64,000 nucleotides of DNA from Rhododendron vialii (GCF_030253575.1 NC_080559.1:3370501-3434500), one strand, 5' to 3'; counted from the stretch's first letter, positions 50,401 through 62,108 are shown. Notes: generated by a model from the letters alone, not told the origin. Numbers and translations: made by a program.

Positions 50401-52859
50401 ACGTCAACTCAAGCACGCAAATGCATACAACAAGGGATTTGAAGAAGAAATTTGATAACATGCAAGGCTTCAGATGTATTCAATGAACTCGGATTCTAAA
50501 AATTTGAAAGCATAGAGTGGGCGTGCATACAATGCTTTAAATGCCTGACATATCTTCTTTTATGCCAGAAGAAATTCATTAGTATACAAAGCATCTATCC
50601 CCACCTAAGTTGGACAACTATGTTCTGCAATTACTGATTAATCCCTATACAATGAACCTAAACAGAAAAGAAAGTTTACCAAAAGATACACAGATCCTAT
50701 ACCAAGCATCAGACAAAGTAGAAGAGAATAGATGTAATGCTTGGTTCTTACTGGACCTAATATATTTTCAAGGGACAAGTAACAGCAATTTATTAGGTAA
50801 AGAGCATCAAGAGGATGTTACCCATATACTAAAGAAAGGCATGATAAACCATCAGCAAAAAGAAGGGTCAAACCGACAAAAAGGCCCACTCTAATTGCAC
50901 AAATAATAACAGTATCAAAACTCGGAAGCACATTACTAAACCAAACTATGCAGTACTGAAAACAAAAAAAAAAGGTAAAACTATACGGAGACCCCCTAAC
51001 ATTTAAAACAACCCACCCCCTCATTTATACCATCCCTTAAAACTCATCCACACTGACCCCCTCATTTATATAAAATTGTCCATGCTGACACCTTCATAAC
51101 GGTCTTGTTGATCAAATGTTGTGAGAGGGACTGAAAAGGGTACACTACCCTAATGAGTCAAGATTTCTTGTGCTTTATATGATTACAAATAAAGCTTTCG
51201 CACACTCAAAGATTACTAAAAAGACAAACATGTTACAAATAGCATGACATTGACACCATATTCACTAATCAAGACAGCATGGTAAACTCTGTTTATAAAG
51301 AATAAAAAAGAAACTTTAAACTCTTATGTATCAAAGCAGGGGTGTGCATGTTGCCGCAAGCCATACCATTGAGGAACCCCGCACAACTCTTCTATTACTA
51401 AGAATGACCCCACATTTTACCGCAATCAAGGTCAAGTAGGGAAAAATCTATCATTGTATAACATTAACCAATCAATATTGTGCACTGCTGCATTTAATCC
51501 ATCAGTACTTGAAGAGTGCTTCAGAATTTCTCACATACTCCTTACCTTGACCAAAATCGAAGATGGCAGCCGCACCTTCCACATTCAGACCTCCTATAAA
51601 AATTTCAAGGAAAGATATGGTTAGTACAGCTACAGAAGCTTCTAAAACCAAAGTCACCACAATAACAATAATGCAATTAAAATAAGGGTTTATTTTCTAG
51701 AGATAATGACCCTTGAAAATAAGAGAATCAAAAGTCAATGTGAAAATGAGGAGTGAGAACTCAGTTAGGACTGCTAAATAATTTATGCATGAATCCCTAT
51801 TGAGGGTCATACAGTTGCAAAATCAAGGGTCATAGCACCTTCCTACGTTACTACCCAGTGTGTTTTTAACTTTCACCACAAAATCACCCATTTACTCTGT
51901 TGTTTAAAATTTTCCTAATTAACAAGGGCCTACCATCCCAGAATAGAAGTATACGCTCTGTGATCATATGATTGACTGCAAAACCCCCAGTTTGTGCTAA
52001 CAATGTGATACTTATGTTGAAAATTGCAGAAGGTGCTACGCAATATTGGTTGTTGATTGAACCATAGATCAAATAGTAATCCAAAGGGAGACCAAGAGGA
52101 GATAGAAGAAAATGTAATCAATTCATCAAATCTAAAAGAAGAATTCTAGTTCACAAATGGCTTTAAGCGAACAAAAAATATCAAGCTCTAATAACCACAG
52201 AAAACCTGCTGTTCGTTCACAGCATTTACAAATCAATTTCATGGAATTTGGACTTACTTGGAGATGAATCTGGTGCAATCAGAGCGATACCGTTACTCAA
52301 AGCAACACGCTGGGCACCAGATTTAGCTATGAAATCCTCATCTGTGCAAGTAAGGCCAGAGAGCCAATAGAGTACCTGCTTAGTAATGAAAGGAGGCAAG
52401 CAAAATTTGTCAGTTGACATTGCAATCAATTTTATCTGACAGTTACTTAGTAATATGCGGCGTATCTGTCTATAGGGTAAGTATTAATCATATAGCATGT
52501 AGCCAACAAACAAACACATTAAATTGCACACATCCATGAGCATAAATATACTGTTACAACAGATTGATGATAAACCCACAAGCGGACTAACATTATTAGT
52601 CCATTCAAACTAAAAGCTAATATAAAGTCTTATATGACAAGGGATGAATTAGCATCAGATCAAACCTTAACAAAAAGGAAGTATAAGGAACAAATGGGTA
52701 TTTTGAAAGAAGACTTACAGCGAATTTGTGAGAAGAGGAAGTAAGAGGAGGGAAGTAAATGTGGAATGTCTTGGAGCAGCCAAGGGTTGGGCTGTAATGC
52801 TTGTATCTCATGTTGTACCCATCAAACATCTTTGAGCTGCTGATCACTACTGGTTTCAT
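47465..52859 (-). CDS. S-formylglutathione hydrolase-like protein, seven exons, catalytic His missing
   Basis: The family (esterase D) hydrolyses S-formylglutathione in cytosolic formaldehyde detoxification. Exons: 52859-52719 ([20 protein letters not shown]), 52375-52258 ([20 protein letters not shown]), 51593-51546 ([14 protein letters not shown]), 49221-49025 ([20 protein letters not shown], nucleophile Ser), 48602-48504 ([17 protein letters not shown]), 48426-48352 (ATILIDQ) and 47626-47465 ([19 protein letters not shown], stop). All junctions are GT-AG and in phase: 840 nt, 279 residues, near the usual ~283. The Ser is kept, but GYDHSY reads NYGSSY so the catalytic His is gone, and a loop after the acid residue (GEEDEF) is about seven residues short. 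It is either a non-hydrolytic paralogue or an early pseudogene. Confidence 0.8.
47700..47815. repeat. ~62-bp tandem repeat in hydrolase intron
   Basis: Two copies of 'cacctagtg(g/c)catgaatttcaccctcggtact' lie in the last intron. Confidence 0.8.
47842..48089. repeat. ~125-bp tandem duplication in hydrolase intron
   Basis: Copies at 47842-47967 and 47968-48089 start CTCAAATAACTATGGCAATTT and end CTTCACATAGATC, with a few substitutions. Confidence 0.88.
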
Positions 52860-52977
52860 TACAGAAAAATCCTATACAATAATACCCAAAACACATTACA
52901 GATGGAGCAATAGAAACAAAAGAGAATTTCAGAGAGTTCAGTAATGAGATGATGAAAGAAAAAGAAAGGAAAACATT

Positions 52978-53425
52978 CTGGGAAGGGATCGGAGGGGTTG
53001 GAAGGGGCAAGAATGACCTTTCCGTCACGGATAGTACCAGCCGCAGAGCCCTGTTGGGACGATAGGAGATGAGGGCGATAGGAGTGATGCCCTTCCGATT
53101 CGACATGTTCATGGACCACCGTAGCATACGTCTGCGCCACCTGCGGCGGGTACTCCCTGGAGGCGGAGGTCTGCGGCCGTAGGGTCGGGGTGGTTTGTTG
53201 CCGTGGGGTTTGTAAGGAGTTAGCGTATGCGGGGTCGTATTTGGGGGTGGAGTGGGGTGGGGGAGGGTAGTCGCCATAGCCAGGTCCTCTGTTGTCGTAT
53301 TCGGGGGTGGAGTGGGGTGGGGGAGGGTTGTGGCCGTAGCCCGGTCCTCTGTTGTCGCCGGATTCAGACCTTCTTCTTTTCCGCCGTGATGATGATGATG
53401 ACGAAACAACAATATTCCTCTTCAT
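52978..53425 (-). pseudogene. Euonymus-type lectin (EULS3-like), exon 1 only
   Basis: The ATG at 53425 opens MKRNIVVSSSSSSRRKRRR, then two Pro-rich repeats (YDNRGPGYG..PPPPHSTP) and TIRDGKVILAPSNPSDPF, the start of the EUL (ricin-B-like) domain in stress-related nucleocytoplasmic plant lectins, which typically carry a Pro-rich N-terminus. The domain stops at PFP, the normal exon-1 boundary, but the expected GT donor reads AATG. No HWYKDEKYSTRV exon follows. Instead the hydrolase-like gene starts ~120 bp downstream on the same strand. A TATAAAAAACCCTAG leader signal lies at 53495-53510. Confidence 0.7.
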
Positions 53426-53489
53426 TGCCGTCGGGCAATACTACAATCGAGCTACGACGGAGGGAGATATCGGTGAAAGTATGGTTCGT

Positions 53490-53516
53490 GCCGGCCCTAG
53501 GGTTTTTTATAGGGTT
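53490..53516 (-). promoter_or_regulatory. TATA/telo-box promoter of the lectin-hydrolase unit
   Basis: The minus strand reads CCTATAAAAAACCCTAGGG about 75 bp before the lectin ATG. TATA-like and AAACCCTA (telo-box) words overlap. It may serve both the lectin exon and the hydrolase downstream. Confidence 0.45.
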
Positions 53517-53525
53517 TTTGTGATC

Positions 53526-54290
53526 CAAGCCTCTCATGTTATTCAAAATATTTTGTTTAGAATTTCAATAATAAAAAACATTTTCGGATATCGATTTAAG
53601 CATTTTCCAATTGGCTTCAAAATCCAGGCCTATTTTGAAGAAAAGTTAATTTTTCGTAAACGGCTATACGATATTTCAATAATTTGATTTTCTACAAGTA
53701 CCCTAGACAAATTATTTTGAAAAAATGAGTGGCTCATATTTTTAATTTTAGGAACCAAGACGGGCCCAAAATGAGTGCGTATGCAGTGTATGAATGTCTA
53801 GTCATATTGATTCAATGAGTGCAATTTTGTTCACGAACATTAACCTCCCTCTTGTTGGTTGGTTGAAATGAGGTCAATCATACCACAAAGTGATATTATG
53901 CTTACATGACAAATATTTTCTAGCAAGCATGACATACAATTTTTTGTTTTTCAATCACTAAAAACAAAAAGGATAATGTTCACATTCTTAGGTCAAGCGT
54001 GAACAAAACTAACTCAGATTCAATTACTGAAATTCTCAAAACTGATTCCAAGTGGTAATCAAAAAAAAAAGTACAGAGAGAGAGTACACTAAGGTTTATT
54101 TTTACTCTGTCTACCGTTTTTGCCCCCTATATTTTCTAATTACAAATTGAAAATTTTCCCCATACCATTCAATTCATCATGTAAATTTTTAATTGACAAC
54201 AAAATATAACATAATGAAACTTGAACTAAAGGGGGAGGAAAGGCACAAAAACAAGAAGGAATTTTTAAATTCCCAAGCTCGCTCCATTAT
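53526..54290. other. Intergenic, AT-rich, no gene
   Basis: Nothing beyond A/T-rich sequence and short simple repeats was recognised. Confidence 0.5.
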
Positions 54291-54296
54291 ATATAG

Positions 54297-54790
54297 GAGA
54301 TAATAATGGATCCTTCTGCGACCGCAAATCTGAAATACAAGATACAAAAAAGTGATGATCGATTCAAAATCCAATTGATGATCAAAATAAAATTTCAGAA
54401 AGGCAATTGAACTATACCGACTAAAAATTGAGTAAGCCAGACAAAACCTTACAACCAAGGATCTGTCCAGAGAAACTCATAGCAAGTAACAAGGAAATCT
54501 TCCCTGAAATAAACCAGCTTTTAGATCCATAGGAATTCAATGAATTCGATGATAATAATGGATCCTTCTGCGACCGTAAACCTGAAATACAAGATACAAA
54601 AAAGTGATGATCGATTCAAAAATACAATTGATGATCAAAATAAAATTTCAGAAAGCCAATTGAATTATACCGACAAAAAATTGAGTAAGCCAGGCCAAAC
54701 CTTACAACCAAGGATCTGTCCAGAAAAACTCATAGCAATTAACAAGGAAATCTTCCTGAAATAAATCAGTTTTTTAGATCTGCAGGAATT
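54297..54790. repeat. ~249-bp tandem duplication
   Basis: Copies at about 54297-54545 and 54546-54790 begin GATAATAATGGATCCTTCTG and share nearly all sequence through TTAGATC. The frames on both strands are repeats of each other and not a recognised protein. Confidence 0.85.
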
Positions 54791-55289
54791 TATCGAATTC
54801 GACGAATATAAATCATCGAATTCGCTAAATTCCTATAGTCTAAACATGCTGGTAGAAGAGAGGAGGGGGACGGGGGAGGGGTTAGAGAAAGAGGGAGGGG
54901 GAAGAATAGGCAGACCCTAGAAGTGTCTGGTGGGGTCGTTATATATATATCACAAGTTTAGATCTAAAGGGTTGTTTGGGTGGAGGAAGAATATAATGCC
55001 TCATTGTGAATAATAATCATTTTATAAGTAACTCGTCCCAAACAACCCCTAAAGGGCGAGAAGTACGAATCGAATCCAACAACTAGTCCACCTCGGTCGT
55101 TGGGCTCTGTCGCCAGTTTAAAGTAAAGTCCCTCCTTTCTAAAAAAAAAGTAAAGTCCCTCCTTTCACGGGCTCTGATTGCGCCACGTTTCTCGATGAAA
55201 GGTATTTTCCTTTCATAGGAGATTTACTCCATTTGCGAATGAAAATGAGTAGAAAATTTCAAGAATCACGTAATTAAAGTGCACTGCAT

Positions 55290-55692
55290 GGTCCCGTTTG
55301 ATAATAGGTTTGAGGATTAGGACGGGAATGTTAATACTATGTTCGGTAATAAAAAAGGTTTCGGATTATTAATTTATTGGAATGTCTAAGTCGGTCATTA
55401 GGAGTATTAGAAATACCTCTTGTGACTTAATATTCATAATCTAATCCTAACTTATTCTCATTACCAATTCTTTTTTATTAATCTAATCTCATTATCTAAT
55501 CTCATCTTAAACAAATATGATATTAATAATCTTATCATCTAATCTCATTTCAAACAAATATGATATTAATAATTTTATCATCTAATCTCATCTCAAACAA
55601 ACATATTCATTATCATTTATTCTCATTATCAATCCCAATCATAATCTCATCTCTTTACTAATCTCATTCATCTATCACTATTATCAAATGAA
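55290..55692. mobile_element. MITE-like element with internal tandem repeats
   Basis: The ends CGTTTGATAATAG (55293) and CTATTATCAAATG (55678) are inverted. The interior repeats 'atctaatctcatctcaaacaaatatgatattaataat'. No clear target duplication was seen. Confidence 0.5.
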
Positions 55693-55705
55693 GCTTAAAT
55701 TCTTT

Positions 55706-55827
55706 GGGAAATGATATTGATACTTCAAAAATTGATGCAGGCACTCCAAAATCGTATAATTCCAAAGCCATATTGTTTTATTTTTTGAGTGTCTGCATCA
55801 ATTTTTTGAGTGCCAATATCATTTCCC
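55706..55827. mobile_element. 122-bp hairpin MITE, copy 1
   Basis: The ends GGGAAATGATATTG and CAATATCATTTCCC are perfectly inverted. Exact 8-bp duplications AATTCTTT lie at 55698-55705 and 55828-55835. The sub-terminal words CTCCAAAA and AAAAATTGATGCAG are shared with the copy at 58568. Confidence 0.88.
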
Positions 55828-55861
55828 AATTCTTTCTCTACTGCATCAAAACGTGTTTTTA

Positions 55862-57276
55862 GGAAAAAAAAACTGTAATAGTCCTTATAGTTAAGTGTTC
55901 GTGTCAATTTGGTCCCTGTAGTTATAATTGGCTCGATTTACACCATGTACTTTCCATTTTGTTTCAATTCGGTCCAATTACTAACTTCCGTTAGTCCTTT
56001 AAATAGCAAAATCATATGGCCCCCCTTTTTTTGGGTTAAAACAGACCTGCTCGGCTAAATAAGCCAACTTTCTTATTTTTTGTCATTATTCAAATTTTTT
56101 TTCGTATTTGTTAGTTTTCGTCAATTTTTTGAGAGTTATTGCATCATCATGACGAGAATAATCTAAAAAGTAAAAAATTATTATCGAAATTCAATTTTTT
56201 TTGAATAAAGAAGAAAAAATTGGCTTAGGTTTATTTTTCAACATTCCTAGTCAGGAATCAGTGCATGGGCCAAGTGTAGAAAAATGAATGAAATGACAGG
56301 GCATTATTTTTTGTAACCACTTGGGCTGTTAAGTTAGGTTTATTGTAACCTAATTGAGTGGTTTGTTATGTCTATGTATTAGGTTATGACATGGTAAATT
56401 TGGAACTGAGTTTATAGAATATTCTGACTTTTGGACGTGGTTATTTATCATGTTGTGACTTTTGGATATGATTCTATATGCATTTTCAGTATCATGGAGA
56501 AAAATAAGGCATCTCAGTATTTGTCCACAAGTTGAATATGTAGACAATATCAGTGGTTATGATGCTTCATGGCTGATCATGAAAATGCTGAATTCGATGG
56601 CAACTTTATGTAGAAAATTATAACCAAATTTCTTCTCAAGTGCCTCTTTATCAATGGAGAATGGAAGAATGAGCTGTGTTTTGGTTTAGAGATATATTAG
56701 GGCAAGAGGGGAATGAGTAACCCTATTCAGCTAAATAAGCCAACAGGCTTATTTTTTTGTTTTTATTCAATTTTTTTTCGTATTTGTTAGTTTTTTGTCA
56801 TTTTTTTGGGAATTATTGCATTGTCATCATAAGAGGAATCTAAAAAGTAAAAAATTACGATCAAAACTTAATTTTTTTGAATAAAGACAAAAATAAGCCA
56901 ATAAGCCAATTCTTGACTTTATTCAAAAAAAATTAGATTTCGATCATAATTTTTTACTTTTTAGATTTCTCACGTCATGACGATGTAGTAACCCCAAAAA
57001 AATTGACGAAAAACTAACACATATGGAAAAAAATTCAATAAGGATAAAAAAATAAGCCAGTTGGCTTATTTAGTCGAACGAGTCTATTAATTTTAACCCC
57101 AAAAAAGGGGGCCATATGATTTTGTTGTTTAAAGGACTAACGGAAGTTAGTAATTGGACCAAATTGAAACAAAATGAAAAGTACAGAGTGTAAATTGAGC
57201 CAATTATAATTACAGGGACCAAATTGACATAAATACTTAACTACAGAGACTATTTCAGTTTTTTCCCCTGATTTTT
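55862..57276. mobile_element. Mutator-like long-TIR element (~220-bp arms) with nested hairpins
   Basis: The left arm (about 55862-56080) and right arm (57050-57276) are reverse complements, sharing 'gtcaatttggtccctgta', 'ttactaacttccgttagtcc' and 'aaaatcatatggcccccc'. Inside are two related AT-rich hairpins built on 'aataagcca' (56040-56235 and 56728-57075). No clean target duplication was identified. The 'tttggtccc' style matches the MULE at 15908. Confidence 0.65.
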
Positions 57277-57517
57277 AATAGAAAACTTCTCCGGAAAAAA
57301 ACAGAAAACTTTTAAAATGAACACCATATTTCCTTTTGAAACTGTAATTACCAGAAAATTATGTTCTGTCACTTCAAAAAGGCCACAAAATTTCCATTTT
57401 GTGTCTTGTCACTTCTTAAAAGAAAATCATATTTCCATTTTAAACTGTAATTACTAGAAATAGTGTTGTGTCATTGTAATGCTTGTTTCTATGGTACTTG
57501 AAATTTCTCAAATATAA

Positions 57518-58555
57518 GGGAAAATTTCACGTAGGCCCCTGACCTTTCACACAAATCACACATAAACACCTGACCTTTTTTAAATTTCATATAAACACCT
57601 GAACTTTCTAAAAACTCATCAATTCAACACCTGACCTTTCTTAAATTTCATATAGACACCTGAGCTTTCTAAAAACTCATTAATTCAACACCTGACCTTT
57701 CTTAAATTTCATATAAACACCTGAACTTTCTAAAAACTCATCAATTCAACATCTGTCCTTCGTCTAAAACAAAACGGAAAAAAAGTTAAGTACTCCAATT
57801 TTTATTTGTTTGAACCAGTGCTAAGATCTTATTTTTCTAATCATTATTAATTTTTGACTCTAAAGTTCTCGTTAGTCAGCCATAAGAAAGTCGTAGAATC
57901 AAATATCTCTTAGGGCTAACTAACAAAAGCCTTAGAGTTAAAAATTAATTATTACCCTTTAGAATAAAATGATTAGAGAAATAAGATCTTCACATCGGTT
58001 CAAACGAATTAAAAATTGGAGCAATTAATTTTTCAACTATGTATAGATCGTTTATATATTAAAAAATAAGGTTAAAAAATTAAGTGCTCTAATTTTCAAT
58101 CAATTTAAACCGGTATGAAGATCTTATTTCTCTAATTATTTTATCCTAAAAAGTAATAATTAATTTTTGATTCTAAGACTCTCGTTAATTAGTCCTAAGA
58201 GATATTTAATTCTACGACTTTCTTAGGGCTGACTAACGAGAACTTTAGAGTCAAAAATTAATTATGATTCTTTAGGATAAAATGATCAAAAAAATAAGAT
58301 TTTCGCACAGGTTCAAATAAATAAAAAATTTGAGCACTTAACTTTTTTTCCGTTTGGTTTTAGACGAAGAGGTGATGTCAGGTGTTGAATTGATGAGTTT
58401 TTAGAAAGCTCAGGTGTTTATATGAAATTTAAGAAAGGTCAGGTGTTGAATTGATGAGTTTTTAGAAAGCTTAGGTGTTTATATGAAATTTAAGAAAGGT
58501 CAGGTGTTTATATGTGATTTGTGTGAAAGGTCGGGTGCCTAAGTGAAATTTTCCC
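57518..58555. mobile_element. 1038-bp Mutator-like foldback element with tandem repeats in both arms
   Basis: The ends GGGAAAATTTCACGTAGGC and GCCTAAGTGAAATTTTCCC are inverted. Exact 9-bp target duplications CAAATATAA lie at 57509-57517 and 58556-58564. The left arm has three ~63-bp repeats ('cacctgacctttcttaaattt'), the right arm two complementary ones. The core is a set of imperfect palindromes. No coding. Confidence 0.88.
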
Positions 58556-58567
58556 CAAATATAATTT

Positions 58568-58689
58568 GGATTGTGATTTTGGTACTCCAAAAATTGATGG
58601 AAGGGCTCCAAAACTGAACTGTGTTAATACACAAAACGACATCGTTTTGGAGCCCCTCTATCAATTTTTGGAGTGCTAAAACAATTTCC
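58568..58689. mobile_element. 122-bp hairpin MITE, copy 2
   Basis: The ends GGATTGTGATTTTGG and the complement of AAAACAATTTCC are inverted. ATATAATTT repeats at 58559-58567 and 58690-58698. Length and sub-terminal words match the copy at 55706. Its left target duplication overlaps the right duplication of the adjacent Mutator-like element. Confidence 0.85.
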
Positions 58690-59075
58690 ATATAATTTCT
58701 GGTCTTTGTTAAGAACTTTCAAAAAATTGCTATTGATCTGTTTAAGAATTCTTTACTTTCTCGTTATACTCTGCTGTTCTATCATACGTAAATTTTTTTA
58801 ATCAATACAACAAGGAAGGGATTTTTTTCAATATAATATTTGCTCCCCAAACAAATCTCAACCCTCCATTCCTACAAATCTAACGGTCTAATTCTATCCC
58901 TCTCATAAACTAACTTTTGGATGGCATTTTCGTAAATAGTGTGTCATACAGGGGCTGAGAACAAAAATGACATTTCAGTAAATATCAATCTGATTTAGGG
59001 CAATTCTGTAAAAGTGGCAAATGGCATTTTGGTAAAACTATGATTTTGTTTTCAAAATTTTGAAACCTACCCTTT

Positions 59076-59077
<2 letters not shown>

Positions 59078-59117
<40 letters not shown>
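59078..59117. repeat. (CT)n(CA)n compound microsatellite
   Basis: About 11 CT units followed by 9-10 CA units lie just upstream of the 14-3-3 fragment. Confidence 0.9.
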
Positions 59118-59118
<1 letters not shown>

Positions 59119-59129
59119 AAGGATCTATT

Positions 59130-59368
59130 GAGTTCATGGAGAAGGTCTCCGGTTTGAACGAATCCGAGGAGCTCACCGTGGTGGAGCACAACCTCCTCTC
59201 CGTCGCCTATAAGAACATCATCGGCGCACGTCGCGCCTCCTGGAGCATCATTTCCTCCATCGACTAGAAGGAGGAGTCCCGCGGCAACGCCATCCATGTT
59301 GCCGCCTCCAGCTCTCCTCGATCTACGAGCTGCTCGACTCCAAGCTCATCCCGTTAGCCACCTCTGAC
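59130..59368 (+). pseudogene. 14-3-3 protein exon fragment
   Basis: 14-3-3 proteins bind phosphoserine motifs as dimers. Readable: [45 protein letters not shown], then stop TAG (59265-59267, where the family has Gln/Glu), KEESRGNAIHVA, and after a frame change LSSIYELLDSKLIP. The helices before and after are missing and no further exons were found. High GC contrasts with the flanks. It is a broken fragment. Confidence 0.8.
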
Positions 59369-59369
59369 A

Positions 59370-61840
59370 ACTCCAAAAATCACTCTTGGTAAGTTCTACG
59401 AACTTATTTTCTCAAGTTTTGTGATTTTTATTGTTACTCTGGCTTCGGAGTTGTGTAGTTCGTGGTTGTGCGAAAGTGCATGGTCGAGATTTTTATGTTA
59501 CTTGCTCACCACGTGTTCGGTAAAAGTCCACAATGGAAGCAATTCCTGAAATTGACCACATGGTGGTTAGATACAAAGAGATAGTTGATGAGCACATGGT
59601 GGTTATATTTTCTTTCGCCCGAAAATTTTGGAATCGAAGGTAATCTGGATTGTGGCTTTCAGTCAATGGCCAATTTGAACCCATACATATACTCTTAGAA
59701 AACTACCGCTAAAAAAAAATGCCTTGAAAAATTCATAACTATACCAACACTCTCATGCACGCACAAGCAGGGTAGAATGTTACTTGGAGCCTAAGTAGAA
59801 CTGGTTGTGAGAAGCTATAGTCATTTTATTTTGCTTTCTACAATTTACTGTGATTAGTAAGTTGTAAACTAAAGTATTGTCCTCGAGTATTAATGTTAGT
59901 TCGTTGGCTACAAGTTTCTTCGTTTGTGTACTTTGGTTAGGTTATTCTAACCAGTGTGTGCATACAATTTTCTTCTCTTAGCAAGGACAATGGGAATTAG
60001 AATCCTCACGCTTTAGGAAATGAAGAAAGATATGGTGTGGACACCATTGAATAGGTAAGTCAGTTGGTTCATTTGTTTGAGAGGTTTTAGATGTGAAGTT
60101 TACTTTTAATTTTTGGTAGTTTGCTTTGGTTTCTTTTACCATTGGCCTTTATTAGTCAAAAGTACAGATTGACACCTTCGAATGTAATCAAGGTCGGCCA
60201 AAGGATTTTTAGTGTCCAAAACCTAATAAAAAAAGTGTGCCCTTAAAAGACACAAAGAATAACAAGTTGATTAATAAAAAAAACCAATTTATTGCCTTTT
60301 TATTTCATTATGGGTCTTTTATTGGGCATTGGGCCTTTAGACCTAATGAATATTGTGTAATTTATTTTGGGCCTTTAGGTTGAATGAAGTTTTTTTGTTT
60401 AGGCCTTTTTTAAAAATCAAATTGGGAAATTTATTTTCTGTTGGGCTAAAAAGACCCCTGCTCAAGTCTAACAGTAAAAATAATAGGAGTGCCTTTAATT
60501 TTTAGGTTTTTTGGATGCCCAAGGCCCAGGCCTCTTGAGCCTTGGGGTTGGGCCGGCCCTAAATGTAATTTCCGAAGCTGCGATGGAAAATCGAGTGCCA
60601 CATTGACTTTCATATACAATCAATCATTACTTCAATTTTTTTTTAAACTTTGAGTGCATCTAGTCCATTTCCTCTTCTCCATTGTCTCCCATCGGCATGG
60701 AAGCGAGGTCAAGGAAGGACTAGCAGAACACTCTTCTCTCTCCTCTTTTCCTCTATATTTACTTCTTCTCCTAATCTTTTACGGACACCACCATACCTAC
60801 TTTGGAATTAATTGGATGTATGAACTGGTGTATGGAAAATTTTCATTTGTGTTGTATTGTGCTTGTGCCTGTTTTGGCTTTGCGTTTGTTTATCAAATTC
60901 GCATGATTTTCTCTTTTTCATGTTCATCATTTTTTTTTTTTGGGCCAAACGGAAATTCATGTTCATCATTATATGCACGTTAGATGTCTGATATAATATC
61001 CTCACGGATGAGTTTCACTTCGTGCTTGGTATTTCTATTCCAACATACTGGTATGAAGGTAAACAATTGAAAACCCTGTCACTATTTGATCTTATGGACT
61101 TGATTTCATGTTTATTCACTATAAATAAACACGTTTTTTAACATTAGCAATGGGATTCAGTTATAGGTTGCAAAATATGTTACAAGCAACTCTTTTTTTA
61201 TTTCTATCTATTCCTTCCTCCATTTTTCCTTCGCACACACATGGTGAAGAAATTGTATTTATTACATGAAACGAGACTTTAGCAGAATTACAAGAGACTT
61301 TATATCTCTCAGCATATCAATATCATTGGAGTTTTTTATACAGGAGAATTTGAGGAGGCATCCGCGTTTAGCGGGGAAGATGAGATGCTTCCAATCTTTG
61401 CAACTTTAGGTAGTATTTTGGGCTTCTTTTCCACATTTACTTATTCGTATCATTTCTCTATTCGTCTTTTATGCCTCTTGATCATGCATAAAATGGTTTT
61501 TGCTTAGTCGATTGTGATGCTTTATTTAGTTTGTTAAAAGAAAGGATGCTATTTTTCTCCATTGGTGTTGACATGTTGCTTACATGAGATTGGGTGACCC
61601 TTTTGTGTTTGGATGTTTTCAACTGTGAAATAGAGTAAATAACAAGGATTAAACACACACACAGGAAAAGAAAAAAAAGAAGTTAATTGCAATCTCTACT
61701 TTTAAGAAAGATCGCCCCTCGCTCTTCTATTTCAATTTCGAGTAAGTTTCTCATATATTTTCTCAAGTTCCAACAACAAGAATACAACCATGGCTATTTG
61801 TTCATTTCTTTTTCAGATCTTTTTGTCCCCTCCGAGAGTT
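59370..61840. other. Intergenic, no gene identified
   Basis: A GGCC-rich stretch at 60190-60560 resembles repeat debris (AAGGCCCAGGCC, GGGCCGGCCC). A splice-flanked 65-bp block at about 61345-61411 (acag before, gtagta after) reads FEEASAFSGEDEMLPIFATL in one frame but matches nothing I know. Confidence 0.4.
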
Positions 61841-61848
61841 GATTCTTT

Positions 61849-62108
61849 GGTGCATTTGTGGCCTTCTTGAAGTTGCATTAGACATAAACAGTTCCATTCT
61901 GCTTAAACCAAGTAAGCAATTGGTGCATTTGTGGCCTTCTTGAAGTTGCATTAGACATAAACAGTTTAAGCATGCGGCCTTCTTGAAGTTGCATTAGACA
62001 TAAACAGTTCCATTCTGCTTAAACCAAGTAAGCAATTGGTGCATTTGTGGCCTTCTTGAAGTTGCATTAGACATAAACAGTTCCATTCTGCTTAAACCAA
62101 GTAAGCAA
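61849..62108. repeat. Four tandem ~71-bp repeats
   Basis: Units begin TTGGTGCATTTGTGGCCTTC or a shortened GCGGCCTTC form and contain TTGCATTAGACATAAACAG and CTTAAACCAAGTAAGCAA. The second unit lacks its 3' part and the third its first bases, suggesting unequal exchange. No gene is recognised between 62110 and 63470. Confidence 0.88.

Noticed and set aside
52822..53412. A 196-codon minus-strand frame overlapping the lectin exon
   Set aside because: It is the shifted shadow of the EULS3-like frame (His/Thr/Pro-rich repeats). The 188-codon frame carries the recognisable TIRDGKVILAPSNPSDPF.
55862..57276. A 9-bp target duplication for the long-TIR element
   Set aside because: The best flanks (gtgttttta versus tgattttta) differ at three positions in low-complexity T runs, so this is not convincing.
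59370..62000. Further 14-3-3 exons downstream
   Set aside because: No YHRYLAEF or later helix motifs were found. The splice-flanked block near 61345 does not match the family.
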